Positions 41,591 to 49,096 of a stretch of DNA of 55,987 bases are shown here, in pieces; position 1 is the stretch's first letter, and each line of letters begins with the position of its first letter. Source of the stretch: a bacterium. Lineage in GTDB: Bacteria > Elusimicrobiota > Elusimicrobia > Elusimicrobiales > UBA9959. The position numbers and the translations under genes were made by a program. Under the pieces are notes generated by a model. The model saw only the letters and a list, made by a program, of their open reading frames with translations, made no database searches and was not told the origin of the DNA. The DNA is taken from contig JAJYNO010000004.1 of NCBI GenBank assembly GCA_021786295.1, positions 1-55,987 on the forward strand, written 5' to 3'.

Positions 41591-42247
41591 ATGAAGATAT
41601 TGCTTATTTCGGGGAGTCCGCGGGGGGAGCGGAGCGTTACTTTCGCCTTCGCCAAAGAGATATTGAGAGGCGCCCGGGACGCAGGGGCCGAGGTGGAGAC
41701 GGAGCACCTTTCCGGCCGTAAGGTTGGGTTCTGCCACGCCTGCGAGTCGTGCCATAAAGCCGCGATGACCTGCCACATCAAGGACGAGGCGCACATCGTC
41801 ATCCTGAAGATGCTCAATGCCGACGGCGTCGTCTTCGCCACGCCCAACTACGTGAACCAGGTCACGGGCCAGATGAAGGCGCTCTTCGACCGCACCTCCA
41901 ACCTGATACACTGCCAGCGCCTGCTTGGCAAATACGCGGCCGCTGCGGTTTCCTCTGGCAGCGGCAACAACCAGCCTGTCACCGATTACCTGGGCTCCTA
42001 CAGCCGATTGTGCGGCGCACAGTTCTCCGGTTCGGTTTCCTGCGGCCACGCTCCCTCGGCGGAGGGCCTTAAGGCCGCCTACGCTCTGGGGATTAAGCTG
42101 GCCGCCGACATAGGAGCGAAGACCGTTTACGAAGAACAGATGAAGGAGATAGAGACCCGCCGCCGCTATTTCGCCGAGATCATCAGGCGGCGCAAGGCCG
42201 ACTGGGACGGGGAGTACAGGTACTACACCGAGAAAGGCTGGCTCTGA
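41591..42247 (+). CDS. NAD(P)H-dependent FMN reductase / iron-sulfur flavoprotein-like
   Basis: A 218-residue flavodoxin-fold oxidoreductase. The FMN phosphate-binding loop is LLISGSPRGERSVTFAFA at the N-terminus. A cysteine cluster C-x2-C-x2-C-x6-C (FCHACESCHKAAMTCHIKD, about 51-65) matches multimeric iron-sulfur flavoproteins or their close relatives. ATPNYVNQVTGQMKALFDRT is the conserved mid-domain loop. The electron partner is unknown. ATG 41591 is chosen over an in-frame upstream ATG at 41576 because TATACT lies between them. Confidence 0.88.
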   Translation: MKILLISGSPRGERSVTFAFAKEILRGARDAGAEVETEHLSGRKVGFCHACESCHKAAMTCHIKDEAHIVILKMLNADGVVFATPNYVNQVTGQMKALFDRTSNLIHCQRLLGKYAAAAVSSGSGNNQPVTDYLGSYSRLCGAQFSGSVSCGHAPSAEGLKAAYALGIKLAADIGAKTVYEEQMKEIETRRRYFAEIIRRRKADWDGEYRYYTEKGWL

Positions 42248-42290
42248 GCCGGCCCCCCGGGGGGGCGCAACCGCGCGGGTTCCCCGCGCG

Positions 42291-42296
42291 TATTAC
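42291..42296 (+). promoter_or_regulatory. Weak -10 for the sigma-factor operon
   Basis: TATTAC ends 5 nt before ATG 42302, again suggesting a leaderless start, but the hexamer is weak. An extracytoplasmic sigma factor often makes its own promoter, so another site could be used. Confidence 0.3.
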
Positions 42297-42301
42297 CATC
42301 G

Positions 42302-42862
42302 ATGGACGGGACCGAGGCTGAGCTGCTGGGCCGTTGCGCGGCCGGTGACACCGGCGCGTTCTCAGGTATTGTTGAAGCGTACCAGGACCGCATCTACAGC
42401 TTCGCCCTGCGCCTGCTCAGGAACCCGGCGGCCGCAGAGGAGGCCGCTCAGGAGGCCTTCGTAAAGGCTTTCCGGGCCATCTCCAAGTACGACAGCGCCT
42501 ATCCCTTCGCCTCCTGGCTTTTCCGCATAGCGCACAACGTCTGTATGGACGCCCTGCGCGCCGCCGGCCGCAATTCCTCCATAGACGAGGAGGACTTCCC
42601 CGACATGGCCGACCCCGCCCCCGGAGTGGAGGAGACCGTGGGCGCCAGTATGGACTCCGAGCGCATAGAGGCCATGCTGGCCGCGCTCCCTCCGATATAC
42701 AGCGAGGTGCTGCTGCTGCGGTACCGCGAGGATATGGGGCCCGCCGAGATAGGCCGCGTGATAGGCTCCCCTGAGGGGACGGTCAAGGCCAGATTGTCCA
42801 GGGGCAGGGAGATCCTGAAAAAAATGCTGGGGGACGCAACCGTTCAGGGCGCAAGACCGTAA
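42302..42862 (+). CDS. ECF-type RNA polymerase sigma factor
   Basis: A 186-residue group IV sigma factor. Region 2 (about 20-85) has IYSFALRLLRNPAAAEEAAQ, EAFVKAFRAISKYDS and FASWLFRIAHNVCMDALR; region 4 (about 120-180) has LPPIYSEVLLLRYREDMGPA and EGTVKARLSRGREILKKML. It directs polymerase to stress or envelope genes. It is followed 16 bp later by a membrane protein with anti-sigma features and then by a bactofilin-domain membrane protein, so its regulon may concern envelope structure. Confidence 0.93.
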   Translation: MDGTEAELLGRCAAGDTGAFSGIVEAYQDRIYSFALRLLRNPAAAEEAAQEAFVKAFRAISKYDSAYPFASWLFRIAHNVCMDALRAAGRNSSIDEEDFPDMADPAPGVEETVGASMDSERIEAMLAALPPIYSEVLLLRYREDMGPAEIGRVIGSPEGTVKARLSRGREILKKMLGDATVQGARP

Positions 42863-42878
42863 TAACAGAGAGGAACAT

Positions 42879-43334
42879 ATGGAAGCCAGGAAGACCGATA
42901 ATATAGCCCAGGCCATAAAAGCCCTGCCCTACCGCAAGGCCCCGGCCGGCTTCAGCGCCAGGGTGGTGGCCCGAATAGCCGCCCAGGCCGAGACGCCGTG
43001 GCAGGAGCTTCTGTTGGAACAGGCGGGGCTGCTGGTGGCTGGCTGGAGCGGACTCCTGGTCTCTGGGGCGGCCTGGCTGGCATGGGAGTACTGGGCCAGG
43101 CTGGCCGCCGCGCTGCTGGAGCCGGGAGGTTTTACGCATCTGGCCGGCCTGGCCGGGGCGCATGCCGCTCTGGCGGCCGACAAGCTAGCGGAGTGGATCT
43201 CTTTCGCCGCCCGCCTGCTGCCAGGCCTGCCGCCCTGGTACGAGACGGCCGCGGCCACGCTGGCCTGTTCCTTAATAATAGTCGCGCTGCGCTCCGGTGA
43301 GGGGACGCGCTCCGCGCTGAACGTATCGAAGTAA
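42879..43334 (+). CDS. Probable membrane anti-sigma factor
   Basis: A 151-residue protein with a short cytoplasmic N-terminus (IAQAIKALPYRKAPAGFSAR, about 9-28) typical of the region just before the membrane helix of anti-sigma factors. Hydrophobic helices lie near 50-70 and 125-140. No zinc-binding ZAS motif (H-x3-C-x2-C) is visible, so the sigma-binding part is divergent. It starts 16 bp after the sigma gene. Function is inferred mainly from position. Confidence 0.6.
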   Translation: MEARKTDNIAQAIKALPYRKAPAGFSARVVARIAAQAETPWQELLLEQAGLLVAGWSGLLVSGAAWLAWEYWARLAAALLEPGGFTHLAGLAGAHAALAADKLAEWISFAARLLPGLPPWYETAAATLACSLIIVALRSGEGTRSALNVSK

Positions 43335-43352
43335 GGGATAAAGGGGAAAGAT

Positions 43353-44546
43353 ATGAAAAGACTGAACAAGTACATGATGGCGGCGGCCGCCGCGCTGGTG
43401 CTGGCGCCGGCCGCGCGGGCCAGCCGAGGCGAGATAAGCCACGAGCCTTTCTTCGTGGCCAACGGCCAGACCTACACCGGAGATGTGTCCACCGACAGGT
43501 CCGTGACCGTGGACGGCACTCTGGACGGCGACGCGGTGGCCGTCAACGGCTCCTCACTGACCATAAACGGCGAGGTCACCGGCGACGTGGTCGGTATAGG
43601 CGGCCCCGCCCGAATAACCGGCGCCGTGCAGGGGGACGTCACCGAGGTGGGCAGCGTACTGGAGATAGACGGCAAGGTGAACGGCGACGTGAACGGCATC
43701 GGCTGCGCAGTGAAACTGCTGGAGAACGCCAATGTCAGCGGGGACGTCTCCGTGCTGGGCGGCACGGTGCTGAAGTCGCCCGGAGCGAAGCTGTCCGGGA
43801 ATATAAACGCGTTCGATCTCGGCCTGCTTCGCACCGTGCTGCCGCGAGTCATGCGGTACGGGGATTCCTACAGCTACCACAGACGCAGCGAGCATCTGGA
43901 ATACTGGCATAACCCGTGGCTGGTCGGCGGCCTGGTGGGGGTGGGGCTTATGATCTTCTTCTCGATGCTCGTCACCGGTGTTATCCTGCTGCTTATACCG
44001 GCTGTTTTCTTCCCGTCCAGCGTGGAGCGAGGCGCGGCCCTTATCCGGGCCGACATCTGGAAGGCCTGCGGCGTGGGCGCACTGATGGTGGTCGGTTTCT
44101 TCCCCGGCCTGCTCATGCTGACGGTCTCCGTGCTGGGCATCCCGCTGATCCCCTTCGCCCTGCTGCTTTACGGCGCGGCCGCCGTGCTGGGCCTGAGCGC
44201 CTTCAGCGTGGTGCTGCAGCGGCGCTTCTTCGAGGGGATAAAGCGTCAGGGTCCCAAGGGGCTTGCCGGCCAGGTAGCTTCCGGCTACGCGCTGATGGCC
44301 GGGCTGATGTTCTTCGGCAAGATCATACCGCTGGCGGGGGGGATACTGTCCCTGATAGGCTTCATGCTGATAGTGTTCGGCACCATGCTGGGGCTGGGCG
44401 CGGCCTGGCTGACGCGCATGGGCTCCAGGGCCTATCCTCCGGTCCCGGCCGTCCCGGCGCAGGGCTATCCGGCTCCGGTGGTGCCGGGCCAGGTGCCGGG
44501 GCAGCCGGTCCCGCAGGACTCTTCCCAGCCGCCAGCCGCGAAGTAA
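43353..44546 (+). CDS. Bactofilin-like polymer-forming domain fused to a membrane region
   Basis: A 397-residue protein. After a signal peptide (AAAAALVLAPAARA) a repeated beta-helical region (about 38-145) has short periodic units such as VTVDGTLDGDAVAVNGSSLT and GEVTGDVVGIGGPARITGAV, typical of bactofilin/polymer-forming folds. Four or five membrane helices follow (LLMIFFSMLVTG-like, LMVVGFFPGLLMLTVSVLG, LLLYGAAAVLGLSAFSVVLQ, IIPLAGGILSLIGFMLIVFG), then a Pro/Val-rich tail. With its signal peptide the polymer domain should face the periplasm. It is the third gene of a sigma/anti-sigma operon, 18 bp after the second, and is a likely target of that sigma factor. Confidence 0.82.
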   Translation: MKRLNKYMMAAAAALVLAPAARASRGEISHEPFFVANGQTYTGDVSTDRSVTVDGTLDGDAVAVNGSSLTINGEVTGDVVGIGGPARITGAVQGDVTEVGSVLEIDGKVNGDVNGIGCAVKLLENANVSGDVSVLGGTVLKSPGAKLSGNINAFDLGLLRTVLPRVMRYGDSYSYHRRSEHLEYWHNPWLVGGLVGVGLMIFFSMLVTGVILLLIPAVFFPSSVERGAALIRADIWKACGVGALMVVGFFPGLLMLTVSVLGIPLIPFALLLYGAAAVLGLSAFSVVLQRRFFEGIKRQGPKGLAGQVASGYALMAGLMFFGKIIPLAGGILSLIGFMLIVFGTMLGLGAAWLTRMGSRAYPPVPAVPAQGYPAPVVPGQVPGQPVPQDSSQPPAAK

Positions 44547-44563
44547 AGGCTCCCGTCCGGCAG

Positions 44564-44592
44564 GAAGCCCCCCGTCACAGGGGGGCTTCTTT
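44564..44592 (+). terminator. Terminator of the sigma-factor operon
   Basis: Perfect 10-bp stem GAAGCCCCCC / GGGGGGCTTC with a 6-nt loop, then TTTATTAT. Confidence 0.85.
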
Positions 44593-44615
44593 ATTATAGG
44601 CTGTGCCGGGGACGC

Positions 44616-45053
44616 TCAAAATCCGCCGGAGCCGCTGCGGGCGCGGATGATCCTGTCGTGGAGGCGATGGGCGTCGCCGCCGTACCTGTAAGCTTCTCCG
44701 GCGTTCCCGATTTTCGAGTAGAGGAAGACTAGCCTTTGGTAGATGCCGAGCATGGCCCTGTCCGGGAGCTTCGCGCGCCCGGTCTCGTAAAGGCCGGCGA
44801 TGACGGCGAGGCCGGCCGCCTCAGCCGCTGTATCGCCGGTCTCTCTCAAATGACGGACCTTTTCCTCCAGGAGCGTCAGGCGCATAGTGTCAGATGGATA
44901 GTGCCGTACCGCCAGGTCGCATATCCTCGCGTCGGCGGGGCTGGAGCCGCGGCAGCAGCCGGCGAGAAATCTGAGATGCCAGGCCCATAACAGCAGGAAC
45001 ACGGGGGGGACGGAAGACAGCACCAGACTGATGCGTTTTAGCGGGAGTTTCAT
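44616..45053 (-). CDS. Small TPR-like exported protein, unknown function
   Basis: A 145-residue protein with an N-terminal hydrophobic segment (ISLVLSSVPPVFLLLWAWHL) and cysteines in GCCRGSS and RICDLA. The remainder is helical with repeat-like spacing (LLEEKVRHLRETGDTAAEAA, MLGIYQRLVFLYSKIGNAGE), suggesting a TPR-type fold in the periplasm. No family is named. TATAAT on the minus strand ends 8 nt before ATG 45053, so the mRNA is probably leaderless. Confidence 0.6.
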   Translation of the reverse strand: MKLPLKRISLVLSSVPPVFLLLWAWHLRFLAGCCRGSSPADARICDLAVRHYPSDTMRLTLLEEKVRHLRETGDTAAEAAGLAVIAGLYETGRAKLPDRAMLGIYQRLVFLYSKIGNAGEAYRYGGDAHRLHDRIIRARSGSGGF

Positions 45054-45061
45054 CCTGTGTT

Positions 45062-45067
45062 ATTATA
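45062..45067 (-). promoter_or_regulatory. -10 box for a leaderless minus-strand gene
   Basis: TATAAT on the minus strand, 8 nt before ATG 45053. Confidence 0.5.
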
Positions 45068-45154
45068 GCGATAGGGCGGCTTTTGGGGCAAACGCCGCCG
45101 CCGTCCAGGTCCCCTCTGGCCTTTTATCTCCTAATTAAGTAGTATTGATAACAG

Positions 45155-45168
45155 TCAAGAGTCAAGGG
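45155..45168 (+). promoter_or_regulatory. Tandem AGTCAAG repeat upstream of the papain-like gene
   Basis: AGTCAAGAGTCAAG is a direct repeat partly overlapping the ribosome binding site GGGAGG. A similar CAAGAGTCAA occurs near 50327. It may be a regulatory site; role unknown. Confidence 0.25.
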
Positions 45169-45175
45169 AGGCGAA

Positions 45176-46111
45176 ATGTCAGTAAAACTTTTAGCCGGTA
45201 TCTTCGCTGCGGCCCTTTTCTGCGGCAACGCCGCGGCCAGGGACGTCAGCTTCGACGGAGGCTCGATCTCCGATCTGATCACCTATACCCAGGAGCAGGC
45301 CAACGGTATGCCTGTGCCTGGCACGGTGCTGCGCGTCAAGGACGGGCGCATCATACACGCCCTGGGCTTTATCCACAAGGACCTGCCCAATGCCAAGTGG
45401 CGTTCCTTCAAGGACCTCAAGGTCAGCATCCCCGACAAGCTGGACCTGCGCCCTGAGCTGACCCCTATAGAGGACCAGGGGTGGTGCGGCAGCTGCTGGG
45501 CCTTCAGCCTGACGGCCACGCACCGCGACGGCCACGCTCTGGGCGACGGAGACCCCGGCCGCCTCTCGCAGGAGTGGCTGATAGACAATTCCACCTGGGC
45601 GGCCGGCTGCCAGGGCGGCTATTTCGACTCCGCCGAGATGTTCGTGGAGCACGGCCAGGCCCTTTGGAAGGACTGTCCCTATAAGCAGGGCAGCGGCAAG
45701 TGCTCTATGAACATGCCGATGGCCGCGCACATAAAGGCCTGGTATATGCTGGGCGAGAACGGCAAATCCCCGACCGTCCGCGACATAGAGGCCTATATGA
45801 CCACCGCCCATAAGCCGGTCTCCATAGGCGTGGCGGCTTCGGCCGGCAGCTGGGAGAACTACAGCGGCGGCGTCTACACCGCCTGCACCGCCGGCCAGCT
45901 GGACCACATGATCAACATCGTCGGCTGGGACAACGAGGGCGCCAAGTTCGACAAGGACGGCAACCTGCCTCCCGGCAAGGGCATCTGGATACTGCGCAAC
46001 AGCTGGGGCACCAGCTGGGGCGAGAACGGCTATATGCTCAGCAAGATGACCGACGCCAGCGGCCAGCGCTGCAACAATGTGGCCGAAGAAGGCGCGTACT
46101 TCGTGTATTGA
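45176..46111 (+). CDS. Secreted papain-family (C1A) cysteine peptidase
   Basis: A 311-residue exported protease. Signal peptide: LLAGIFAAALFCGNAAA. A short propeptide-like region (about 20-90) leads to the catalytic domain. Active-site residues are all visible: oxyanion Q101 and nucleophile C107 in EDQGWCGSCWAF, H244 in LDHMINIVGWDNE and N275 in ILRNSWGTSWGENGY. The propeptide is shorter than in plant or animal cathepsins and lacks ERFNIN. It would degrade proteins outside the cell. AAGGGAGGC lies before ATG 45176. It is monocistronic with a strong terminator. Confidence 0.93.
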   Translation: MSVKLLAGIFAAALFCGNAAARDVSFDGGSISDLITYTQEQANGMPVPGTVLRVKDGRIIHALGFIHKDLPNAKWRSFKDLKVSIPDKLDLRPELTPIEDQGWCGSCWAFSLTATHRDGHALGDGDPGRLSQEWLIDNSTWAAGCQGGYFDSAEMFVEHGQALWKDCPYKQGSGKCSMNMPMAAHIKAWYMLGENGKSPTVRDIEAYMTTAHKPVSIGVAASAGSWENYSGGVYTACTAGQLDHMINIVGWDNEGAKFDKDGNLPPGKGIWILRNSWGTSWGENGYMLSKMTDASGQRCNNVAEEGAYFVY

Positions 46112-46127
46112 GCCTTCCGCGAAGGGG

Positions 46128-46162
46128 AAAAGGCCCGGGACCAAAGTCCCGGGCCTTTTTTC
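46128..46162 (+). terminator. Intrinsic terminator after the papain-like gene
   Basis: Perfect 14-bp stem AAAAGGCCCGGGAC / GTCCCGGGCCTTTT with a CAAA loop and a T run. Confidence 0.92.
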
Positions 46163-46260
46163 CTTAAAGGCCCATGCCGGCCGGCGGTCCTATAAGTTAA
46201 AGTATTAATTGCGCGGGAGCTTGGTTCCCGCGTTCAAACCGATCGATAAGGCGGCTATAG

Positions 46261-47487
46261 ATGAAAAAACACAACCTGCTCACCGCGTTGCTCGTGGCTG
46301 TAGCGATGTCCCCTGGGGCTTACGCCCTGGACCTCAATAACCCCCTTCCCAACTGGGTGGACCATTCCCGCGAAAAAGCTGACGGCAGGCCGCCGGTGAT
46401 GGCCCCCGTACGCGCCGCGCCTCCGGCCGGCTTCCATATCCCGGCAGAGTACGAGCCCGTGGCCGCCGTGGTGGTGGGCTGGGCCGGCTATACCGACATG
46501 CTCTCCGGCATAGGCCGCGCCGTGGCCGGCCCCGGCCACGCCAGGTTCTGGGCGGTGGGCGGCCCCGCCTCCATCGACGGCGTGCCGGCCTCGGATTATA
46601 CAAGCATAGACCTGCCGTTGGACACCGTCTGGATGCGCGACTACGGCCCGTTCGGCATAGAGAGCGGCAAGACCCCTGGCATAGTGGACACCATATACCG
46701 CCACTACCAGTACCGCCGCGAGGACGACGCTATACCCACCGAGCTGGCCAAGGCCGAGGGGATAGAGGCCTTCCCGATGCCGATGATCCTGGACGGCGGC
46801 AACCTGATGGTGGACTCGCGTAACGACCTGTTCATGACCAAGCGCGTCTACATCTGGAACTCCGACAAGAGCCAGAGCCAGGTTGACTCGCTGCTGAAGT
46901 CCTATTTCGGGGTGAAGAACATCTACACCTTCGAGTACGCGGGCTACCCCAACGACCCGGCGGACGGCACCGGCCACATCGACATGTTCATGAAGCTCCT
47001 GAACGATCATACGGTGCTGATAGCCACCTCCGACGAGGAACCCTATAAGGACAACGCCGTCAAGGCGATGGCCTTCTTCAAGGACCGCAAGGCCCCGGAC
47101 GGGCAAATGTATAAGGTCATCACGGTGAAAGGCTGGACCGAGGACAACGCCTGGTTCACCTACACCAACTCGCTGATCGTCAACGGCGTGGCGATAATCC
47201 CGTCCTACACCGGCCACGACTCTCAGAACGCCGACGCCAAGGCCGCCTACGAGCAGGCCGGCCTGAAGGTGGTTGAGGTGAACTCAGACGACAGCATCCG
47301 CGCCGGAGGCTCCATCCACTGCACCACGCAGAATATCCCGGTGCTGCCCGGCGGCCGCCTGTTGACCCCTAAACAGGTCTTCACCAACGCCCCGCAGTTC
47401 CGCGGCGTTAACGTGACCGTCCCGGTGACCCCGCTGAAGAACAACGGCGGTTCCACGGCCGTGGAGCAGCTGCTGAACAGCCTGTAA
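46261..47487 (+). CDS. Secreted peptidyl-arginine/agmatine deiminase-family protein
   Basis: A 408-residue guanidino-group hydrolase of the Porphyromonas-type PAD (agmatine deiminase) fold. Unlike cytoplasmic agmatine deiminases it has a signal peptide (LLTALLVAVAMSPGAYA). Active-site residues are D127 in TVWMRDYGPF, H239 and D241 in GTGHIDMF and C354 in GGSIHCTTQNIP; DGGNLMVD is also conserved. It would convert arginine side chains, or agmatine, to citrulline or carbamoylputrescine and ammonia outside the cytoplasm. Substrate is not decided by sequence. Its leader (46200-46260) has a hairpin GCGGGAGCTTGGTTCCCGC but no clear Shine-Dalgarno. No putrescine genes are nearby. Confidence 0.88.
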   Translation: MKKHNLLTALLVAVAMSPGAYALDLNNPLPNWVDHSREKADGRPPVMAPVRAAPPAGFHIPAEYEPVAAVVVGWAGYTDMLSGIGRAVAGPGHARFWAVGGPASIDGVPASDYTSIDLPLDTVWMRDYGPFGIESGKTPGIVDTIYRHYQYRREDDAIPTELAKAEGIEAFPMPMILDGGNLMVDSRNDLFMTKRVYIWNSDKSQSQVDSLLKSYFGVKNIYTFEYAGYPNDPADGTGHIDMFMKLLNDHTVLIATSDEEPYKDNAVKAMAFFKDRKAPDGQMYKVITVKGWTEDNAWFTYTNSLIVNGVAIIPSYTGHDSQNADAKAAYEQAGLKVVEVNSDDSIRAGGSIHCTTQNIPVLPGGRLLTPKQVFTNAPQFRGVNVTVPVTPLKNNGGSTAVEQLLNSL

Positions 47488-47504
47488 GAATATCGCAGCT
47501 AACG

Positions 47505-47538
47505 AAAGGCCGCCGGCGATGACCCGGCGGCCTTTTTT
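47505..47538 (+). terminator. Intrinsic terminator after the deiminase gene
   Basis: Stem AAAGGCCGCCGG / CCGGCGGCCTTT followed by TTTT. Confidence 0.9.
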
Positions 47539-47608
47539 TGCGGCCGCATCCTGCATGCGCCGGAATTATTTATAATTATCCTGTTAGGGGAGGCAACCGC
47601 ATTCCAAT

Positions 47609-48847
47609 ATGAAAGATCTTGCATCACGTTCCATTTTGTCCGCGCTTTTGGTCCTGTCCGCCTGCGCTTCGAAGCGCCCTGTGGAACTTTCCCGTACCGG
47701 CTCGCTGTCCGGCCCGCTGGAAAGCGTTGTCGCCGATATGGTAAAGAACCGGGACAGGCTGCCGTCCGGCAAGATAGTGGTGTACGCTTTCACGGACCTG
47801 GACGGACGCCAGACGCCGCAGGGCAGGCTGGTTGCCGAAAGGCTTACCACCGCCCTGGCGAGGACTGGAAAGTTCGACGTGATAGAGCGCAGCCGCCTTG
47901 AGGCGGCCATGAAGGAACTGAACCTGCAGGCTTCCGGAGTGACCGGCGAGAAGGACGTCATACGCACAGGGCGTATGCTGGGGGCCGACGCCGCGGTTAC
48001 CGGCACCGTGGCCAGCATGACCGGGGGCTACGAGGTGAACGCCCGCACCATAAACGTGGGGAGCGGGGAGATAATAACCGGGGCCATCGTCACGCTGGCG
48101 GGTAGCGATTTGCCGGCGAAGGAGCCCCCGCCTCAAGCAGGGAATTACAACTCGCCAGACCAGTTCGCTGTCAGTGACCGTATACGCGAGCAGGTCCTTC
48201 CCGTGCCGACGGCCGTAACTAACACCGTTCCTCCCGGCTGGAAGGTGTGGCCGGGGTGGGGAGGGAGCTACGGTCGAAGTGTCTTTGCGAACGGGCATCT
48301 TTATTACTACATGGCCAGCAGGCAGAGCGGCGGTTTAAGCGAGCCGAAGAACGGCTATTACCCCGGCTTAATACTGGAAAAACGTATTTCCGGGGCTGAC
48401 TGGACAATAGATCTTAAACCAAGTTTTCATATGGGCAGCGGTTTGGGACGATGGTTCACCGTTTCCCTCTGGTTAGGACCTGAAGGTGTCCGTCCAAGTA
48501 ATTCTAACCCCGGTTTTGATCTGCTGCTTACTGTCTTAAGGATGGCCGACCCCGGCTATGGGACGGGAGGATTCGCGGTGTCTTGTTGTTTGGACGGGGA
48601 CGACAGCGGAAAGATGCACGACATCGGCGGCGGTGTCACGGGTATCCGGTTCAAGCGCTCAGGGAGCCGTTTTTCCGTTCTTGCTGATTACGGCGACGGG
48701 AAATACAAGGAGGTTTATAGCATCGTTTCAGAAAAAAGCGCTCAAGCCGAGACGCAAAGACTTATATTGAGCGGCCAGTCCTACACGACTTCCGACGCAT
48801 ACGCAGATTACCCTTCAATTATGATGAACGGGCGCTCCCTGTTCTGA
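47609..48847 (+). CDS. FlgO/CsgG-domain lipoprotein with an extra C-terminal beta domain
   Basis: A 412-residue protein. The lipobox LVLSAC ends at C19. Residues about 40-165 form a FlgO/CsgG-like domain (KIVVYAFTDLDGRQTPQGRL, VAERLTTALARTGKFDVIER, MLGADAAVTGTVASMTGGYE), which in other bacteria binds the envelope near flagella or curli pores. The C-terminal 190 residues are beta-rich, aromatic and lectin/LamG-like in appearance (FANGHLYYYMASRQSGG, WFTVSLWLGPEGV), with no family I can name. From about 48290 on, codon use is more AT-rich than in neighbours, which suggests a later addition. TATAAT lies near 47572; the GGGGAGG is unusually far (15 nt) from ATG 47609. Confidence 0.75.
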   Translation: MKDLASRSILSALLVLSACASKRPVELSRTGSLSGPLESVVADMVKNRDRLPSGKIVVYAFTDLDGRQTPQGRLVAERLTTALARTGKFDVIERSRLEAAMKELNLQASGVTGEKDVIRTGRMLGADAAVTGTVASMTGGYEVNARTINVGSGEIITGAIVTLAGSDLPAKEPPPQAGNYNSPDQFAVSDRIREQVLPVPTAVTNTVPPGWKVWPGWGGSYGRSVFANGHLYYYMASRQSGGLSEPKNGYYPGLILEKRISGADWTIDLKPSFHMGSGLGRWFTVSLWLGPEGVRPSNSNPGFDLLLTVLRMADPGYGTGGFAVSCCLDGDDSGKMHDIGGGVTGIRFKRSGSRFSVLADYGDGKYKEVYSIVSEKSAQAETQRLILSGQSYTTSDAYADYPSIMMNGRSLF

Positions 48848-49023
48848 AGCTCCTGATATAGTCGCCGTTACCTGAACATTTGTCCTGAATAAAGACCAAC
48901 CCGACAGGCCGTTGGGTTGTGTCCGTAGTGACGCGGGATAGCGCAGTATCGCTACGCTGCCCTCCATTAGCGAACCAGGTTAGTGTAGTCGAGTTCACCC
49001 GGGTTGCCTTGAGGTCCAGAGTT
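48848..49023. other. Intergenic region between convergent genes
   Basis: It contains CCCGACAGGCC followed by GTTGGGTTG at 48902-48917, which resembles half of the dyad repeat at 49035, and otherwise no open frame, tRNA or recognised RNA. Confidence 0.4.
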
Positions 49024-49059
49024 CAAAAAAACACCCCGACAGGCCCTTGTCGGGGTGTT
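49024..49059 (-). terminator. Terminator of the secreted metallo-beta-lactamase gene
   Basis: Stem AACACCCCGACA / TGTCGGGGTGTT with a GGCCCT loop; on the minus strand it is followed by TTTTTTT. Part of the stem is also the dyad of the repeat at 49037-49074. Confidence 0.85.
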
Positions 49060-49074
49060 CTGCTATCCTATCGG
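49037..49074 (+). repeat. Dyad promoter repeat, copy 2
   Basis: Matches the recQ promoter block (28579-28616) and the radC block (52845-52882), the latter at about 33 of 40 positions. TATCCT (49064-49069) and ATG 49076 again show a 6-nt spacing, but no convincing plus-strand gene follows, so this may be a moved or relic copy now used as a minus-strand terminator. Confidence 0.6.
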
Positions 49075-49096
49075 TATGAGGATAGAGGGGAAGGCT

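Noticed and set aside
48920-49020. tRNA- or small-RNA-like segment between convergent genes
   Set aside because: A GAGTTCACCC stretch recalls a T-arm, but no cloverleaf, acceptor pairing or CCA end can be drawn.
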